DNA of 64,000 nucleotides from Microbacterium oxydans (GCF_900095745.1 NZ_FMIR01000009.1:62001-126000); one strand, 5' to 3'. Shown: positions 24,595-34,002, counted from the first letter of the stretch. The notes: generated by a model from the letters alone, not told the origin. Numbers and translations: made by a program.

Positions 24595-25244
24595 CAGAGA
24601 CGACAGCAGACACCCTGCGCGAGGAGTACCTCGCCCGGCTCGACGAGGCGATGCGCGGGCTCCCGCACGGCGTCGCGTCGGACATCCGCGGCGGAATCGT
24701 CGAAGAGCTGCAGGGCCTCGACGCCGCGGAGACCGCCGCGCGGATCGCTCGACTCGGTGATCCGGTGGCCATCGCGAGGGAAGCGCAGGATGAGGTGCCG
24801 GCGAGCCCCACCATCATGGTCGCCGCGCCGGTGGCGGCCCCGCCCGCGCCCCGACCGTCGACGACATCGACGCGCGGCTTCGCGATCGCCGCCGCATTGA
24901 CGCTGAGCTTCGGCGGTTTCCTGCTTCCGGTGCTCGGATGGTTCGTCGGCGCGGTGCTCGTCAGCATCAGCACCCTCTGGAAGACGTGGGAGAAGGTCGT
25001 GGCGATCATCGTGCCGTTCGTCTTCGGAGCGCTCTCGTTGTTCCTGGTGCAGTTCATGAGCTTCGTCGAGTTCAGTTCGACCGGAAGTTCCTCCGGCACC
25101 GGCACCCCACCCGAGGAGGTCGTGAACAACCCGCTGCTGCCGAGCTTCAGCGCCTGGCATGCGCTCCTCCTCCTCGGGTTCCTCCTGATCCCGGCGTCGG
25201 GTCTCTGGCTGCTCTGGCGGCTCCGGGGGCGAACCGCTCGCTGA
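24591..25244 (+). CDS. HAAS/DUF1700-type membrane protein, PadR partner
   Basis: This 217-residue protein has an N-terminal HAAS-like helical domain (about 5-65: REEYLARLDEAMRGLPHGVASDIRGGIVEEL, with LGDPVAIA), a Pro/Ala linker, and then about four TM helices (about 98-118, 121-135, 138-158, 190-212). HAAS proteins are often paired with PadR regulators in envelope-stress modules. The start at 24591 overlaps the padR stop. The role is inferred from pairing. Confidence 0.75.
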   Translation: MTETTADTLREEYLARLDEAMRGLPHGVASDIRGGIVEELQGLDAAETAARIARLGDPVAIAREAQDEVPASPTIMVAAPVAAPPAPRPSTTSTRGFAIAAALTLSFGGFLLPVLGWFVGAVLVSISTLWKTWEKVVAIIVPFVFGALSLFLVQFMSFVEFSSTGSSSGTGTPPEEVVNNPLLPSFSAWHALLLLGFLLIPASGLWLLWRLRGRTAR

Positions 25245-25319
25245 GCCGCACCAACCCATGCGCGAGCATGCTCGGCGTTGCGCCCGGCCAGTATCCCGGT
25301 CGGGCCATAGCGTGGAGGC

Positions 25320-25472
25320 ATGGCACGGGTGGCGGGGCGCAATCTGGCGATGAGCTGGTTCGCCGGCATCGTGTGCGCCGGAGTCATCGGGGCGCTGATC
25401 TGGCTGTCCCTCCCGATCCTTCCCGCTCTCGCTGAGTTCGCGGGGACCGCGCTTCGCAACGCCCTTCCATGA
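25320..25472 (+). CDS. Small (50 aa) single-TM membrane protein
   Basis: This is a short ORF, MARVAGRNLAMSWFAGIVCA onward, with one hydrophobic helix (about 13-38) and ending LRNALP. TAGCGT (25308-25313) ends six bases before the ATG, matching the leaderless layout used by longer genes here. That is the main argument that it is expressed. I recognise no family. Confidence 0.5.
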   Translation: MARVAGRNLAMSWFAGIVCAGVIGALIWLSLPILPALAEFAGTALRNALP

Positions 25473-25586
25473 TGGTCCGCCACGAGGCATCGACGCGCGT
25501 ATCCCGACACGTCGGCACGCCTGCGTCGGGGGCCGTTCGCCCGGCGGTACCCTCACAATGCACGTATCCGATGAGAGGCGCACCCC

Positions 25587-26621
25587 ATGAGTGACCCCGA
25601 CGCTCCCCAGCCCGAGAAGCCGACTGACGTCGACGACGTCGTCGGCAGCGCGAACGCCGGCCTCGACGCCGCCGCCGCCGCGGGTGCGGATGTTCCCGGT
25701 TCCGCCGATGCGCCGGAGAACCGGCCGGCCGAACCGATCGACGAGAAGGCCGGCGACCCCGACCTCGCCGCATTCGAAGCCGCCGAGCGTGACCACCCGG
25801 GGACGTTCGCATCCCCGCCCCCGGCCGTCGTGTCGTCCCCGGCCGTCGAATCGCGTGAGAGCGTGCGCGACGTCAGAGCCGAGGCCGACGCGGAGACCGC
25901 GTCGTTCTTCCCCGAGCCGGTCGTGGGCGAGCCCGTGCCGTTCGGCCACGAACAGTCCGGTCTGGCCGGTGCCGCCTACGCGCAGTACGGCGACGAGGCC
26001 GAGACGCGGATCGTCCCGTCGGAGCCGCTGATCGGTGCGACCGGCGCGGCGCAGCCCCAGCCCATCTTCGTGCAGGCGCCCGAGCCGCCCCGCGACCGCG
26101 GCAACCGCGGCACCGGCGGCCTCATCGGCCTGCTCGCGACCCTCGTCTTCGCCGTGCTCTACCTCGGCACGGCCCTGGGCCTCGGCGCGATCGCCGGCGA
26201 TGTGAACGGCGAGAACATCGGCGAAGCCGCGCTCGCGCCGCTGATGACCTGGGGATACTGGACGCCGGTCGTCGTCTTCTTCCTCGGCTTCTGGCTGCTC
26301 GGCGCGATCATCAACCGCGGTCGCTGGGGGCTCTGGGTCGTCTTCGGCATCATCGTCGGTGTCATCGCCTATGCGGGCCACATCCTCGGACAGCTGTTCG
26401 AGGCGCCGTTCTGGAAGCTCACGTCGTCTCAGGGCCTCGACTTGGTCGGCGAGCAGCTGCTCGCCCCGCTCGCGATCGCCGCGTTCGTGTTCGCCCGTGA
26501 GCTGACCATCTGGTTCGGCGCGTGGGTCTCCCGCAGCGGCGCGCGCAAGACCGAACTGAACGCCGAGGCGCAGCGCGAGTACGAGCGCACCCTCGAAGCC
26601 GGTCCGACACTGTCGAGGTAA
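25587..26621 (+). CDS. Unrecognised membrane protein with long disordered N-terminus
   Basis: This 344-residue protein has an acidic, Pro/Ala-rich, probably disordered cytoplasmic region (about 1-165), followed by four TM helices (about 175-195, 215-240, 245-265, 290-310) and a charged tail. GAGAGG lies before the ATG, and TACCCT (25548-25553) may be the -10. No family recognised. A clear terminator follows at 26642-26672. Confidence 0.75.
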   Translation: MSDPDAPQPEKPTDVDDVVGSANAGLDAAAAAGADVPGSADAPENRPAEPIDEKAGDPDLAAFEAAERDHPGTFASPPPAVVSSPAVESRESVRDVRAEADAETASFFPEPVVGEPVPFGHEQSGLAGAAYAQYGDEAETRIVPSEPLIGATGAAQPQPIFVQAPEPPRDRGNRGTGGLIGLLATLVFAVLYLGTALGLGAIAGDVNGENIGEAALAPLMTWGYWTPVVVFFLGFWLLGAIINRGRWGLWVVFGIIVGVIAYAGHILGQLFEAPFWKLTSSQGLDLVGEQLLAPLAIAAFVFARELTIWFGAWVSRSGARKTELNAEAQREYERTLEAGPTLSR

Positions 26622-26641
26622 TCACGCACTCCACCACGCCG

Positions 26642-26672
26642 AACCCCCGCGGGCCCGAGTCCGCGGGGGTTT
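26642..26672 (+). terminator. Rho-independent terminator of the 25587-26621 gene
   Basis: AACCCCCGCGG (26642-26652) pairs with CCGCGGGGGTT (26661-26671) and is followed by TTTC. It lies 20 bp past the stop codon. Confidence 0.75.
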
Positions 26673-26686
26673 CGGCTGTCCTGGCG

Positions 26687-27124
26687 GTGGTTCTCGCGAC
26701 GATCGGCTTCTTCGCGCTCGCGGTGTTCGGGCTCGGGGCGCTCAGCGTGGCCACCGACACCGACATCATCGCGGTTCCGGGGTTGGGGCAGGCACCCGGT
26801 GCGATCGGGATGCTGTCGGCGGTCATCGTCTTCGCGCTCATGCTGTGGTCGACGCTCCGACGGGGTAACCCGTCCTACGTGGCGACCGTCGCGATCGCCC
26901 TCCTCGCCGGGATCACGCATCTCGCGGCGGTGTGGATCACGGTGCTGATCGGTTCGTCCGACCTCGTGATAGCCACTGCCGTCGCGGGTGACCTCGTCCG
27001 CGGCGGTGTGAGTGCGGTGCTGGTGGTCGCGGGGCTGATCGCCGCGTGGGGCGGTATCGCCCTTCGGCGCACCCGGGCGGAACATCCGCGCTGGCCCTGG
27101 GAGCGCGACGACGACGGCGAGTGA
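26687..27124 (+). CDS. Unrecognised four-TM membrane protein, start uncertain
   Basis: This conserved-looking hydrophobic protein has about four TM helices and a basic Trp-rich tail (RRTRAEHPRWPWERDDDGE). The open frame extends back to an ATG at 26522, but that would overlap the previous gene by 100 bp and read through its terminator. The GTG at 26687 gives a 145-residue protein beginning inside the first helix. The peptide THSTTPNPRGPESAGVSA just upstream looks like a natural N-terminus but has no standard start codon. Function unknown. Confidence 0.5.
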   Translation: MVLATIGFFALAVFGLGALSVATDTDIIAVPGLGQAPGAIGMLSAVIVFALMLWSTLRRGNPSYVATVAIALLAGITHLAAVWITVLIGSSDLVIATAVAGDLVRGGVSAVLVVAGLIAAWGGIALRRTRAEHPRWPWERDDDGE

Positions 27125-27178
27125 CGCGGTCGCCCCGCCGCGACGAGCGAAATCGCGGCGACGGCGTGCGACGCGCCG

Positions 27179-27184
27179 TACGCT
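27179..27184 (+). promoter_or_regulatory. -10 box of the 27191 gene
   Basis: TACGCT ends six bases before the GTG at 27191. The intervening GGTGGG abuts the start codon, again favouring leaderless expression. Confidence 0.5.
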
Positions 27185-27190
27185 GGTGGG

Positions 27191-27838
27191 GTGGAGCGCT
27201 CATTGGAGACGCAGGTCGACCAGGCCGTCGAGACCTGGTTGCGCTGGGTGCCGCGCTGGGAGCCGGCGACCCACCGCGGTCGCGTCGCGCCATGCCGCCG
27301 CTGTCTGGGATCACCGATCCTCTCGGCGGCGGGAATCGGCGCGAACACCCCGCACGGCGTGCAGCACGGACTCTCGACACGCATCAAGACCATCGTCGAT
27401 CACGCCGTCGCGGACTACACGGCCCGGAATCTCCCCATGCTGCAGCGCGAGCTCGATCAGCAGGCGGCCCGCAATCGTGCCCGCAGCTACCGCCCTGCCG
27501 AAGACCTCGATCCGGAGTTCGACGGCCTCCCGCTCGACCCCGAGCCGGTTCCCGGCGCGCCGTTCCTGTTCACCATCGCCGGGCTCGCCGACGACTCGGC
27601 CGCAGAGCTCCCGGCGCTGCCGCCTCTCACCGAGGAAGCCAAGATCGCCCTCCGGCAGGAGGTCGCCCTCGCCGACGAGTACGCCAACATGGTCGGGCGA
27701 GAGATCTGCGGCATCCTGCTGCGCCATCGGATCCACATCCAGGCCGCCATCTCCCAGCACGTCGAACCGCAGATCGAGGCACTGCTCGCCGAGTTGACGG
27801 AGTCTCTGGACTCGCCGTTCGACCCCGACGTGCCGTGA
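27191..27838 (+). CDS. Unrecognised soluble protein with CxxC motif
   Basis: This 215-residue protein has an N-terminal part with CRRC (about 36-39), which could be half of a metal site. An acidic central linker (about 100-145) and a helical C-terminus (about 147-205, LRQEVALADEYANMVGREICGILLRHRIHIQ) follow. It has no TM or signal. No family recognised. It is the last gene before the rpsL promoter. Confidence 0.65.
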   Translation: MERSLETQVDQAVETWLRWVPRWEPATHRGRVAPCRRCLGSPILSAAGIGANTPHGVQHGLSTRIKTIVDHAVADYTARNLPMLQRELDQQAARNRARSYRPAEDLDPEFDGLPLDPEPVPGAPFLFTIAGLADDSAAELPALPPLTEEAKIALRQEVALADEYANMVGREICGILLRHRIHIQAAISQHVEPQIEALLAELTESLDSPFDPDVP

Positions 27839-27880
27839 CCCCGGGCGCTGGCCCCACCGGCGCCCGGCGCCTGCGCTCAT

Positions 27881-27909
27881 TTGACCGCCACGTTACGCGG
27901 CATTACACT
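27881..27909 (+). promoter_or_regulatory. rpsL operon promoter
   Basis: TTGACC (27881-27886) and TACACT (27904-27909) are spaced 17 bp, a strong housekeeping sigma promoter. The predicted leader to rpsL is about 160 bases and could carry S7- or S12-linked control. No leader structure was established. Confidence 0.75.
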
Positions 27910-28075
27910 TGATCAGGTGTGTGCACGTCTCGACGTGCGCACTGGGCGTCGGCACCATGCCGGTCCGCCCCCACGGCATACCCACCACACCAAAAGCTCG
28001 TCGATTCCGGCGTGCCGGTGGGGCATGATGTGAAACCCATCACGCTGTCACCGTGCAGCACTATGAGGAGAGAAC

Positions 28076-28444
28076 GTGCCAACCATTCAGCAGTTGGTTC
28101 GCAAGGGTCGCTCGCCGAAGGTCACCAAGACCAAGACGCCAGCCCTGAAGTCGAACCCGCAGCAGGCCGGGGTCTGCACCCGCGTCTACACCACCACCCC
28201 GAAGAAGCCGAACTCGGCGATGCGCAAGGTCGCCCGTGTGAAGCTTCGCAACGGCACCGAGGTCACCGCGTACATCCCCGGTGAGGGCCACAACCTGCAG
28301 GAGCACTCGCTGGTGCTCGTGCGCGGCGGTCGTGTGAAGGACCTCCCCGGTGTGCGTTACAAGATCGTCCGTGGCGCCCTGGACACCCAGGCAGTCAAGA
28401 ACCGTAAGCAGGCTCGTTCCCGCTACGGCGCGAAGAAGGGTTGA
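28076..28444 (+). CDS. rpsL: 30S ribosomal protein S12
   Basis: This 122-residue S12 lies in the decoding centre. The conserved [13 protein letters not shown] (39-51) has the wild-type lysines K43/K44, and [15 protein letters not shown] is intact, so none of the classic streptomycin-resistance substitutions is seen. The GTG start has GAGGAGAG upstream. It is first gene of the str operon. Confidence 0.98.
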   Translation: MPTIQQLVRKGRSPKVTKTKTPALKSNPQQAGVCTRVYTTTPKKPNSAMRKVARVKLRNGTEVTAYIPGEGHNLQEHSLVLVRGGRVKDLPGVRYKIVRGALDTQAVKNRKQARSRYGAKKG

Positions 28445-28449
28445 GTTAG

Positions 28450-28923
28450 ATGCCTCGTAAGGGTCCCGCCCCTAAGCGCCCCGTCGTCAACGACCCGGTA
28501 TACGGCGCTCCGATCGTCACCTCGCTGGTGAACAAGATCCTCGTCGACGGCAAGAAGTCGCTGGCCGAGTCGATCGTCTACGGCGCCCTCCGCGGCGTCG
28601 AGGCGAAGAACGGCGGCCAGGATGCTGTCGCCACCCTCAAGAAGGCGCTCGACAACGTGCGCCCCACCCTCGAGGTCCGCAGCCGCCGCGTCGGTGGCTC
28701 GACCTACCAGGTGCCGATCGAGGTCAAGCCGCACCGTGCGAACACTCTCGCGCTGCGCTGGCTCGTCAGCTACGCCAAGGGCCGTCGTGAGAAGACGATG
28801 ACCGAGCGTCTCCAGAACGAGATCCTCGACGCGTCGAACGGCCTGGGTGCCGCGGTCAAGCGCCGCGAGGACACTCACAAGATGGCCGAGTCGAACCGCG
28901 CGTTCGCTCACTACCGCTGGTAA
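28450..28923 (+). CDS. rpsG: 30S ribosomal protein S7
   Basis: This 157-residue S7 nucleates the 30S head. It shows [12 protein letters not shown], then [14 protein letters not shown], and ends in AHYRW. It follows rpsL by five bases. A 14-bp hairpin after its stop separates it from fusA. Confidence 0.98.
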   Translation: MPRKGPAPKRPVVNDPVYGAPIVTSLVNKILVDGKKSLAESIVYGALRGVEAKNGGQDAVATLKKALDNVRPTLEVRSRRVGGSTYQVPIEVKPHRANTLALRWLVSYAKGRREKTMTERLQNEILDASNGLGAAVKRREDTHKMAESNRAFAHYRW

Positions 28924-28931
28924 ACAGCTTC

Positions 28932-28964
28932 GCCCGCCCCTCGGCCACTCGCCGAGGGGCGGGC
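28932..28964 (+). other. rpsG-fusA intercistronic hairpin
   Basis: GCCCGCCCCTCGGC (28932-28945) pairs perfectly with GCCGAGGGGCGGGC (28951-28964), followed by ACCCCCTCTT. It may be a partial terminator or mRNA processing site that sets the ratio of fusA to rpsLG expression. Confidence 0.6.
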
Positions 28965-29010
28965 ACCCCCTCTTCGCAGTACGACTGCTCCAAAAGATAA
29001 GGACACTCCT

Positions 29011-31125
29011 GTGGCACAAGACGTGCTCACGGACCTGAGCAAGGTCCGCAACATCGGCATCATGGCGCACATCGATGCCGGCAAGACCACGACGACCGAG
29101 CGCATCCTGTTCTACACGGGCGTCAACCACAAGCTCGGCGAGACGCACGATGGCGCCTCGACCACCGACTGGATGGAGCAGGAGAAGGAGCGCGGCATCA
29201 CGATCACGTCTGCCGCCGTGACCTGCTTCTGGAACAAGAACCAGATCAACATCATCGACACCCCCGGTCACGTGGACTTCACGGTCGAGGTGGAGCGTTC
29301 GCTCCGCGTCCTCGACGGTGCCGTCGCCGTCTTCGACGGCAAGGAGGGCGTCGAGCCCCAGTCCGAGACCGTGTGGCGTCAGGCCGACAAGTACAACGTT
29401 CCCCGCATCTGCTTCGTCAACAAGATGGACAAGCTCGGCGCGGACTTCTACTTCACCGTCGACACCATCATCAACCGTCTGGGCGCGAAGCCCCTCGTCA
29501 TCCAGCTGCCCATCGGCGCGGAGAACGACTTCGTCGGCGTCATCGACCTGGTCGAGATGCGCGCGCTGGTGTGGGCCGGAGACTCCAAGGGTGACGTCAC
29601 CATGGGCGCCTCCTACGAGATCCAGGAGATCCCGGAAGACCTCAAGGAGAAGGCGGCCGATTACCGGCAGCAGCTCCTCGAGACCGTCGCCGAGACCGAC
29701 GACGCGCTGCTCGAGAAGTTCTTCGGTGGCGAAGAGCTCACGGTCGCCGAGATCAAGGGCGCGATCCGCAAGCTGACCGTCGCCTCGGAGATCTACCCGG
29801 TGCTGTGTGGTTCCGCGTTCAAGAACCGCGGTGTCCAGCCGATGCTCGACGCGGTCGTCGACTACCTCCCTAACCCGCTCGACGTGGGCTCGATCGAGGC
29901 GCACGACCCCAAGGACTACGACACGATCATCGAGCGTCACCCCGACGCGAATGACCCGTTCGCAGCTCTCGCGTTCAAGGTCGCCGTGCACCCGTTCTTC
30001 GGTCGCCTCACCTACGTCCGCGTCTACTCGGGTCACCTCGACTCCGGTTCTCCGGTCATCAACTCGACCAAGAACAAGAAGGAGCGCATCGGGAAGATCT
30101 TCCAGATGCACGCCAACAAGGAGATCCCGGTTCCCTCGGTCACCGCCGGCAACATCTACGCGGTCATCGGTCTGAAGGACACCACCACGGGTGACACCCT
30201 CACCGACCCGGCGTCTCCGGTCGTCCTCGAGTCGATGACGTTCCCCGAGCCCGTCATCGAGGTCGCGATCGAGCCGAAGACCAAGGCCGACCAGGAGAAG
30301 CTGGGTGTCGCCATCCAGAAGCTCGCTGAAGAGGACCCGACCTTCCGCACGGAGCTCAACCCCGAGACCGGTCAGACGACCATCAAGGGCATGGGCGAGC
30401 TTCACCTCGACATCCTCGTCGACCGCATGAAGCGCGAGTTCAACGTCGAGGCCAACGTCGGCAAGCCCCAGGTGGCGTACCGCGAGACGATCAAGAAGAT
30501 CGTCGAGAAGCACGACTACACGCACAAGAAGCAGACCGGTGGCTCCGGCCAGTTCGCGAAGATCCAGTTCACCATCGAGCCGATGGACCTGGACTCCGAG
30601 AAGACCTACGAGTTCGTGAACGCGGTCACCGGTGGTCGCATCCCTCGTGAGTACATCGGCTCGATCGATGCCGGTTTCCAGGACGCGATGAACGTCGGAG
30701 TCCTCGCGGGCTACCCGATGGTGGGCGTCAAGGCAACCATCACCGATGGTGCGGCTCACGACGTCGACTCCTCGGAGATGGCGTTCAAGATCGCGGGTTC
30801 CATGGGCTTCAAGGAGGCCGCACGCCGTGCCAACGCCGTGCTGCTCGAGCCGCTGATGGCCGTCGAGGTCCGTACTCCTGAGGAGTACATGGGCGACGTC
30901 ATCGGCGACTTGAACTCGCGTCGTGGCCAGATCCAGTCGATGGAAGACGCCGCCGGCGTCAAGGTCGTCCGTGCTCAGGTTCCGCTGTCCGAGATGTTCG
31001 GCTACATCGGCGACCTGCGCTCGAAGACCTCGGGTCGTGCCGTCTACTCCATGGAGTTCCACAGCTACGCTGAGGTTCCCCGCGCTGTGGCCGACGAGAT
31101 CGTCCAGAAGACCAAGGGCGAGTAA
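29011..31125 (+). CDS. fusA: Elongation factor G
   Basis: This 704-residue translocation GTPase has G1 [13 protein letters not shown] (19-31), the switch region [14 protein letters not shown]3 DTPGHVDFT, and G4 NKMD. Domains II-V follow, including [21 protein letters not shown]. The GTG start has AAGGACA before it. Full length for the family. It is third in the str operon. Confidence 0.98.
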   Translation: MAQDVLTDLSKVRNIGIMAHIDAGKTTTTERILFYTGVNHKLGETHDGASTTDWMEQEKERGITITSAAVTCFWNKNQINIIDTPGHVDFTVEVERSLRVLDGAVAVFDGKEGVEPQSETVWRQADKYNVPRICFVNKMDKLGADFYFTVDTIINRLGAKPLVIQLPIGAENDFVGVIDLVEMRALVWAGDSKGDVTMGASYEIQEIPEDLKEKAADYRQQLLETVAETDDALLEKFFGGEELTVAEIKGAIRKLTVASEIYPVLCGSAFKNRGVQPMLDAVVDYLPNPLDVGSIEAHDPKDYDTIIERHPDANDPFAALAFKVAVHPFFGRLTYVRVYSGHLDSGSPVINSTKNKKERIGKIFQMHANKEIPVPSVTAGNIYAVIGLKDTTTGDTLTDPASPVVLESMTFPEPVIEVAIEPKTKADQEKLGVAIQKLAEEDPTFRTELNPETGQTTIKGMGELHLDILVDRMKREFNVEANVGKPQVAYRETIKKIVEKHDYTHKKQTGGSGQFAKIQFTIEPMDLDSEKTYEFVNAVTGGRIPREYIGSIDAGFQDAMNVGVLAGYPMVGVKATITDGAAHDVDSSEMAFKIAGSMGFKEAARRANAVLLEPLMAVEVRTPEEYMGDVIGDLNSRRGQIQSMEDAAGVKVVRAQVPLSEMFGYIGDLRSKTSGRAVYSMEFHSYAEVPRAVADEIVQKTKGE

Positions 31126-31133
31126 TCGCCCTT

Positions 31134-31182
31134 CTGGGTACCCCGCGGCGCCGAGCACGGCGAAGCGCTGCGGGGTTCCCAG
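31134..31182 (+). other. fusA-tuf intercistronic hairpin
   Basis: The 18-base arms 31134-31151 and 31165-31182 pair with one wobble and one mismatch. There is no T tract. It probably acts as an attenuator or 3' stabiliser ahead of the separate tuf promoter. Confidence 0.55.
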
Positions 31183-31188
31183 GTCCCC

Positions 31189-31218
31189 TACAACTTCACA
31201 TTCCCTCTCTACTAAACT
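31189..31218 (+). promoter_or_regulatory. tuf promoter
   Basis: TAAACT (31213-31218) is a good -10, and TACAAC (31189-31194) 18 bp upstream is a weak -35. The leader to tuf is about 70 bases. This explains extra EF-Tu output relative to fusA. Confidence 0.55.
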
Positions 31219-31295
31219 GAGAACCTAAACCCGTAGAGAACCGGTCGCAAACCAGTGCCCGGTCACCTTTACAACGACGTCCTGAGGAGGACCCA

Positions 31296-32486
<1,191 letters not shown>

Positions 32487-32499
32487 GTACCTGCTTCCT

Positions 32500-32541
32500 C
32501 ACAGAGGGGTCGGACCTTCGGGTCCGGCCCCTCTGTGTTTT
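32500..32541 (+). terminator. Terminator of tuf
   Basis: CACAGAGGGGTCGGACC (32500-32516), loop TTCG, and the complementary arm 32521-32537 (one G-T pair) are followed by TTTTGT. This is a textbook intrinsic terminator. Confidence 0.92.
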
Positions 32542-32632
32542 GTATCGTGTCGGGAGTTTCCTCCGCGCGCCAAGACGTGCACAATGATCTCGTCGGCCTC
32601 TTCGTCGACGCACACCTGAGAAGGGGATTCAC

Positions 32633-32845
32633 ATGGGTATCGATGACGCGGTGAACAAGGGCAAAGACCTCTACGAGCAGAACAAGGACAAGATCGCCGA
32701 GGCCGTCAAGAGCGACCAGGCCGAGGACATCAGCGACAAGGTCCTCGATGGCGTCGCGGACTTCGCGAAGAAGATCGCTCCGGGTGCCGCCGACAAGATC
32801 GACGAGATCCGGGACAGCGCGGACAAGTCCGTCGGCAACGAGTAA
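32633..32845 (+). CDS. MT0933/Rv0909-type antitoxin-like small protein
   Basis: This 70-residue, highly charged, helical protein (DDAVNKGKDLYEQNKDKIAE, then ADFAKKIAPGAADKIDEIRD) resembles the MT0933-like antitoxin family. No toxin-like gene is adjacent, so the antitoxin label is by family only; it may be a stress or CsbD-like protein. GAGAAGGGG is the ribosome site. Confidence 0.65.
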   Translation: MGIDDAVNKGKDLYEQNKDKIAEAVKSDQAEDISDKVLDGVADFAKKIAPGAADKIDEIRDSADKSVGNE

Positions 32846-32862
32846 CAGCCCCGCACTCTTCG

Positions 32863-32894
32863 AGCGGCGGTCCACCACCCGGTGGATCGCCGCT
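32863..32894 (+). terminator. Terminator of the antitoxin-like gene
   Basis: AGCGGCGGTCCACC (32863-32876) pairs with GGTGGATCGCCGCT (32881-32894) with one wobble, followed by TTCGTAT. Confidence 0.7.
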
Positions 32895-32964
32895 TTCGTA
32901 TACAGAGGCACGCCCCGTTCGATCTGGTGGTCGTCAAATGTGGCGGATTCGCAGATGTATCGAG

Positions 32965-33275
32965 TAGGATCGTCTCGACCGCCTGGGGATCTTGCGGTCG
33001 GGGAAGCCGAAGGGGTTCGGTTTCCCGAAGCACGCGGGCTTTCCGCGTTGAAACTGGGGATAAGCGATCTTGGGGATCATCGTGCGACGCGCGCACTCTG
33101 TGCGCCTGAGCGTCACCCTGCCTGCGCGGCGGGTCTTCCGCCGCGCCCTCGAACGAGGAGTTCGGCGTCCCTTCACGCCGGGCTACTCGCGTTCGGTGTG
33201 CCCCCTCGCACTGAACGCCCTCCCCAAGCGGGGCGAGGCATGGGGATGCCTCGCCCCGCTATCTCCCTCCTTCTG
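32965..33275 (+). ncRNA. Candidate structured RNA of about 300 nt between tuf and the S10 operon
   Basis: No convincing ORF lies here. After TAGGAT (32965-32970, a possible -10) come consecutive stable hairpins: 32976-33000 (7 bp), 33001-33026 (11 bp, GGGG loop), 33032-33048 (6 bp), 33086-33114 (5+6 bp), 33124-33146 (9 bp), 33163-33180 (6 bp), 33191-33216 (8 bp), and a perfect 15-bp terminator (33227-33260). The motif TGGGGAT recurs at three unpaired or loop positions. It does not show the conserved cores of RNase P RNA, tmRNA or SRP RNA. An Ms1-like RNA or an extended leader of the S10 operon are alternatives. The -35 is weak. Confidence 0.4.
33227..33260 (+). terminator. Perfect 15-bp terminator hairpin closing the candidate RNA
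   Basis: AGCGGGGCGAGGCAT (33227-33241), loop GGGG, and the perfect complement (33246-33260) are followed by ATCTCCCTCCTTCT. The pyrimidine-rich tail favours the plus strand. No protein gene ends nearby on this strand, so it must end some other transcript. Confidence 0.75.
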
Positions 33276-33329
33276 ACCCGGAATTCGACGTCCGTCACCG
33301 GCTCCCCGAGGGGCGCGACACGCCCGGGT

Positions 33330-33359
33330 TTGCAGAAGTGAAATCAGCCGTGGCAGAAT
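33330..33359 (+). promoter_or_regulatory. Candidate S10 operon promoter
   Basis: TTGCAG (33330-33335) and CAGAAT (33354-33359) are spaced 18 bp, in a local AT-rich patch about 335 bp ahead of rpsJ. Confidence 0.5.
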
Positions 33360-33693
33360 AGACAGGTTCGATATTCCGTCGCCGCTGTGCGTGCGCCGGA
33401 TCACTGCCAGGGCAGTGCATAGACGGCGGTTCCTCATGGGGGCTGCAGGGTTCTAGGCCGCGGGTAGCAGAACACACACCCCGACACCCTTCTCACCGAG
33501 GGGTTCGCCGTGCGCGGCGGAGGTCGGGCATCCGGTCGCCTCGCGGCGTCCGGCTGACAGAAGAACAGTGGTGCAGCAGATCGACTCGAGAGAGCCGTTC
33601 TCGTGCCGAGGCGCGAACAGCGCCGACGTGCGTCCAATGCCCCAGGGCCACCCGGTCCCGGACGGTATGACGCCTAAAGAGAGAGAGCAGACA
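33360..33693 (+). promoter_or_regulatory. Long S10 operon leader
   Basis: About 330 bases precede rpsJ, with no supported ORF. CACTGCC/GGCAGTG (33402-33417) forms a perfect hairpin nested in CCGTC/GACGG (33376-33380 and 33422-33426). S10 leaders in several phyla bind a ribosomal protein for feedback; that role here is inference. AGAGAGAG lies before the rpsJ ATG. Confidence 0.5.
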
Positions 33694-34002
33694 ATGGCGG
33701 GACAGAAGATCCGCATTCGCCTGAAGTCGTATGACCACGAGGTCATCGACACGTCCGCACGCAAGATCGTCGACACCGTGACCCGTGCGGGTGCGACCGT
33801 CGTCGGACCCGTGCCCCTTCCGACCGAGAAGAACGTCGTGTGCGTCATCCGGTCGCCGCACAAGTACAAGGACAGCCGCGAGCACTTCGAGATGCGCACC
33901 CACAAGCGTCTGATCGACATCGTCGACCCGACGCCCAAGGCCGTCGACTCGCTGATGCGTCTCGACCTGCCTGCCGATGTCAACATCGAGATCAAGCTCT
34001 GA
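33694..34002 (+). CDS. rpsJ: 30S ribosomal protein S10
   Basis: This 102-residue S10/NusE has [25 protein letters not shown] at its start and the [13 protein letters not shown]-type end. It also serves as NusE in antitermination. The ATG at 33694 follows a purine-rich ribosome site. The longer frame upstream (33568) is rejected as non-homologous. It is first gene of the S10 operon. Confidence 0.98.
   Translation: MAGQKIRIRLKSYDHEVIDTSARKIVDTVTRAGATVVGPVPLPTEKNVVCVIRSPHKYKDSREHFEMRTHKRLIDIVDPTPKAVDSLMRLDLPADVNIEIKL

Noticed and set aside
28423-31158. 911-codon open frame antisense to rpsG and fusA
   Set aside because: It is a mirror of two highly conserved translation genes. Its sequence is low-complexity Leu/Asp/Val/Arg without domains.
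33070-33276. 68-codon ORF within the hairpin-rich interval
   Set aside because: Arg/Ser/Pro-rich product without homology. The ORF crosses the perfect terminator hairpin, and the stems explain the sequence better.
33360-33390. Possible tRNA T-arm (GGTTCGATATTCC)
   Set aside because: No acceptor stem, D-arm or anticodon arm can be drawn around it. It fits better as part of the S10 leader.
33568-33693. N-terminal extension of S10 (longer open frame)
   Set aside because: S10 is universally about 102 residues starting at [11 protein letters not shown], and the purine-rich ribosome site supports 33694.
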